Assembly (NCBI GenBank): GCA_026002935.1 | Contig: BPGH01000001.1 | Coordinates: 2,565,250-2,629,249 of the forward strand | Direction: 5' to 3' | DNA length: 64,000 nt | DNA from: Acidimicrobiia bacterium | Lineage (GTDB): Bacteria; Actinomycetota; Acidimicrobiia; IMCC26256; PALSA-610 | Notes under the pieces: generated by a model | The model's database searches: none | What the model saw: the letters and a program-made list of their open reading frames with translations, nothing else | Told to the model about the DNA's origin: nothing | Translations under genes and position numbers: made by a program | In this document: piece by piece, positions 62,541 to 64,000 of the stretch | Layout: each line of letters starts with the position of its first letter | Position numbering within the stretch: position 1 is the stretch's first letter

Positions 62541-63326
62541 TCAGGCGGGCGGCGCGGGGGGTACGGGGGGCGCGGCGTTCGCGGCGCCCAGGTACGCGGG
62601 GCGCTCACCCCCGCCGTGGACGAGGACGTTCGCGCCGCTCACGTAGCGGGCGAGCGGCGACGCCAGGAACACGACCACGTCGGCGACGTCGCCCACCTCC
62701 GCCATCCGGCCGAGCGGCACCGTCGCGCCCACCGCCGCGATGCCGGCCTCGTCGCCGTAGAAGAGGTGCGACTGCTCCGTGACGACGAGGCCGACGGTCA
62801 CCGCGTTGACCCGCACCTTCGGCGCGAGCTCGACCGCCAGCGTCTGCGTCAGGTTCAGCAGCCCGGCCTTCGCGGCACCGTAGGCGGCGGTGTTCGGCGA
62901 CGGGCGAACGCCGCTCACGCTCGCGACGTTCACGATGCACCCGCCGGTGTCCTGGTGCTGCATCACGGCGTTCGCCCGCTGCGCGCACAGCAACGGCGCG
63001 GTCAGGTTCAACGCGATGATCGACGCCGTGAACCGGGGCGACGCCGTCGCCGTGTCGGCGGGCGGCGAGCCCCCCGCGTTGTTGACCAGCACGTCGAGGC
63101 GCCCGTGGCGGTCGACCACCGTCGTGACGAGCGCGTCCACCTGGTCCGCGTCGCGCACGTCGGCGGCGACGAACTCGACGCCCTCGGGGAGGTCGGCCGG
63201 TTCGTTGCGCCCGCAGACCACGACCGTCGCCGCGTCCTGCGCGAACCGCTGCGCGATCCCGCGCCCGATCCCCCGGCCCCCTCCGGTGACGAGCACGACC
63301 CGGCCGGCGAAGTCGAACGTGGTCAC
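62541..63326 (-). CDS. short-chain dehydrogenase/reductase
   Basis: A 261-residue SDR. VVLVTGGGRGIGRGIAQRF is the cofactor loop, VVVCGRNEP suggests NADP preference by its Arg, VLVNNAGGSPPADTATA follows, and NVASVSGVRPSPNTAAYGAAKAG contains the catalytic residues. GTG 63326 overlaps the stop of the tRNA synthetase gene (GTGA). The C-terminal Ala/Pro tail (AANAAPPVPPAPPA) is probably disordered. Substrate unknown; the family includes steroid and hydroxyacyl dehydrogenases. Confidence 0.88.
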   Translation of the reverse strand: MTTFDFAGRVVLVTGGGRGIGRGIAQRFAQDAATVVVCGRNEPADLPEGVEFVAADVRDADQVDALVTTVVDRHGRLDVLVNNAGGSPPADTATASPRFTASIIALNLTAPLLCAQRANAVMQHQDTGGCIVNVASVSGVRPSPNTAAYGAAKAGLLNLTQTLAVELAPKVRVNAVTVGLVVTEQSHLFYGDEAGIAAVGATVPLGRMAEVGDVADVVVFLASPLARYVSGANVLVHGGGERPAYLGAANAAPPVPPAPPA

Positions 63327-64000
63327 GGCCGCAGGCGGTTCACGTCGCGCGGGAACAGCGTCGTCTCGCGGATGTTCTGCGCCTCGACGAGCCGCGCCAG
63401 CCACCGCTCCCAGCCGATCGCGAACCCGCCGTGCGGCGGCATCCCGAAGCGGAACGCCTCCAGGTACGACTCGTAGGGCTCGAGGTCCTGACCGGCGTCG
63501 GTGAGGACCCGCACGTAGTCCTCGTAGCGGTGGAGCCGCTGCCCGCCGGTCACGAGCTCGAGGCCCCGGTACACGAGGTCGAAGCTGTTGGAGAACTCGG
63601 GGCGGTCCGGGTCGGGGTGCGTGTAGAAGGGCCGCTTCGCCATCGGGTACCCGACGACGAACAGGAAGTCGGAGCCGTGCTCCCGGCGCGCCCACTCGCC
63701 CAGCCACCGCTCGTGCGCGGGCGCCAGGTCGGGCTCGCCCACCACCCCCCGCTCGCCGGTCTCCCGCTCGATCAGCTCCTGGGCGTCGCGGAAGTGCACG
63801 TGCGGGATCTCGTCGGGAACCTCGGGCAGCGCGAGGTCGAGCAGCGCCAGCTCCCGCGCGGCCCGCTCGCGCATGCCGTCCACCATGCCGGCGACGACGC
63901 GCCGTACCACCCGCATCACGTCGAAGTGGTCTTCGATGAAGCCGAGCTCGACGTCGAGCGACACGTACTCGGCGAGGTGGCGCACCGTGTCGTGGGGCTC
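63323..64000 (-). CDS. aspartyl-tRNA synthetase, archaeal/non-discriminating type (C-terminal part)
   Basis: The C-terminal 225 residues of a class II synthetase; the gene runs off the window end. HLAEYVSLDVELGFIEDHFDVM, RPFYTHPDPDRPEFSNSFDLVYRGLELVTGGQRLH split over two segments, FRFGMPPHGGFAIGWERWLARL (motif 3) and IRETTLFPRDVNRLRP are hallmarks of the AspS2 group. Such enzymes often charge both tRNA-Asp and tRNA-Asn, with GatCAB amidating the latter. Whether this one is non-discriminating depends on the anticodon domain, which is outside the window. Confidence 0.88.
   Translation of the reverse strand, partial: EPHDTVRHLAEYVSLDVELGFIEDHFDVMRVVRRVVAGMVDGMRERAARELALLDLALPEVPDEIPHVHFRDAQELIERETGERGVVGEPDLAPAHERWLGEWARREHGSDFLFVVGYPMAKRPFYTHPDPDRPEFSNSFDLVYRGLELVTGGQRLHRYEDYVRVLTDAGQDLEPYESYLEAFRFGMPPHGGFAIGWERWLARLVEAQNIRETTLFPRDVNRLRP

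Noticed and set aside
1..64000. tRNA, rRNA, CRISPR array, insertion sequence, prophage or integrase
   Set aside because: No cloverleaf-like sequences, rRNA motifs, regularly spaced repeats, transposase motifs or phage genes were found on either strand by reading.

Overview
The window is very GC-rich (by eye above 70%), dense, with many 4-base ATGA/GTGA stop-start overlaps and frequent GTG starts. The content (TesB, an F420-type LLM oxidoreductase, a PimB-type mannosyltransferase next to an ArsA-like ATPase, KstR-type steroid genes, a PPi-type phosphofructokinase, an archaeal-type Asp-tRNA synthetase) points to an actinobacterium outside the best-known genera, with a lipid/steroid-degrading lifestyle. 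No rRNA, tRNA, CRISPR array, phage or insertion sequence was seen.

Layout. 0-4 kb: PIG-L deacetylase, threonine aldolase, TesB thioesterase and PPi-type phosphofructokinase on the minus strand. 4-19 kb: glycerol kinase, acyltransferase, TetR, alanine-type aminotransferase, HAD hydrolase, unknown lipoprotein, Rieske oxygenase, phosphotransferases, and a deoxyamino-sugar/glycosyltransferase set (FdtB-like aminotransferase, GT2, acetyltransferase-FdtA fusion, GT39). Most genes here are broken by single-base frame changes although their protein sequence is otherwise intact, so I read this as consensus error. 18-22.4 kb: a two-component system with acidic, proline-rich exported proteins and three matching promoter elements. 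22.4-27.7 kb: AzlC remnant, amidohydrolase, GerMN lipoprotein, flavin-binding protein, asparagine-synthase-like protein.

27.7-39.3 kb is the core steroid region: Ltp3, Ltp4, a double DUF35 protein and an acyl-CoA ligase on one strand, EchA19-like hydratase and a hotdog thioesterase on the other, then a PLP decarboxylase, a nitronate-monooxygenase-like protein and a KstR-like repressor. KstR-type operators (T-N2-AAC-N2-GTT-N2-A) lie upstream of the ligase operon, the hydratase, the repressor/monooxygenase pair and the distant Rieske oxygenase. 39.3-47 kb: LLM protein, ROK kinase, small conserved-looking protein, ArsA-like ATPase, SRPBCC protein, membrane protein, PimB-like glycosyltransferase, MFS exporter, ferredoxin reductase. 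47-52.3 kb: an overlapping operon of NDP-forming acyl-CoA synthetase, hydratase, Ltp2-like aldolase, DUF35 partner and alpha/beta hydrolase. 52.3-64 kb: hydrolases, thioesterase, Cys-tRNA deacylase, MerR regulator with a strong palindrome, second amidohydrolase, tandem CaiB protein, FadE30-like dehydrogenase and IpdF-like reductase (steroid CD-ring steps), an AbiEi/DUF559 gene framed by hairpin repeats, an SDR and the C-terminal part of an Asp-tRNA synthetase.

Together the Rieske protein, ligase, EchA19, Ltp2/3/4 with DUF35 partners, FadE30 and IpdF cover pieces of sterol ring opening, side-chain removal and CD-ring degradation under a local KstR-like repressor. Family and orthologue calls rest on remembered protein sequences and visible motifs; no search was run.
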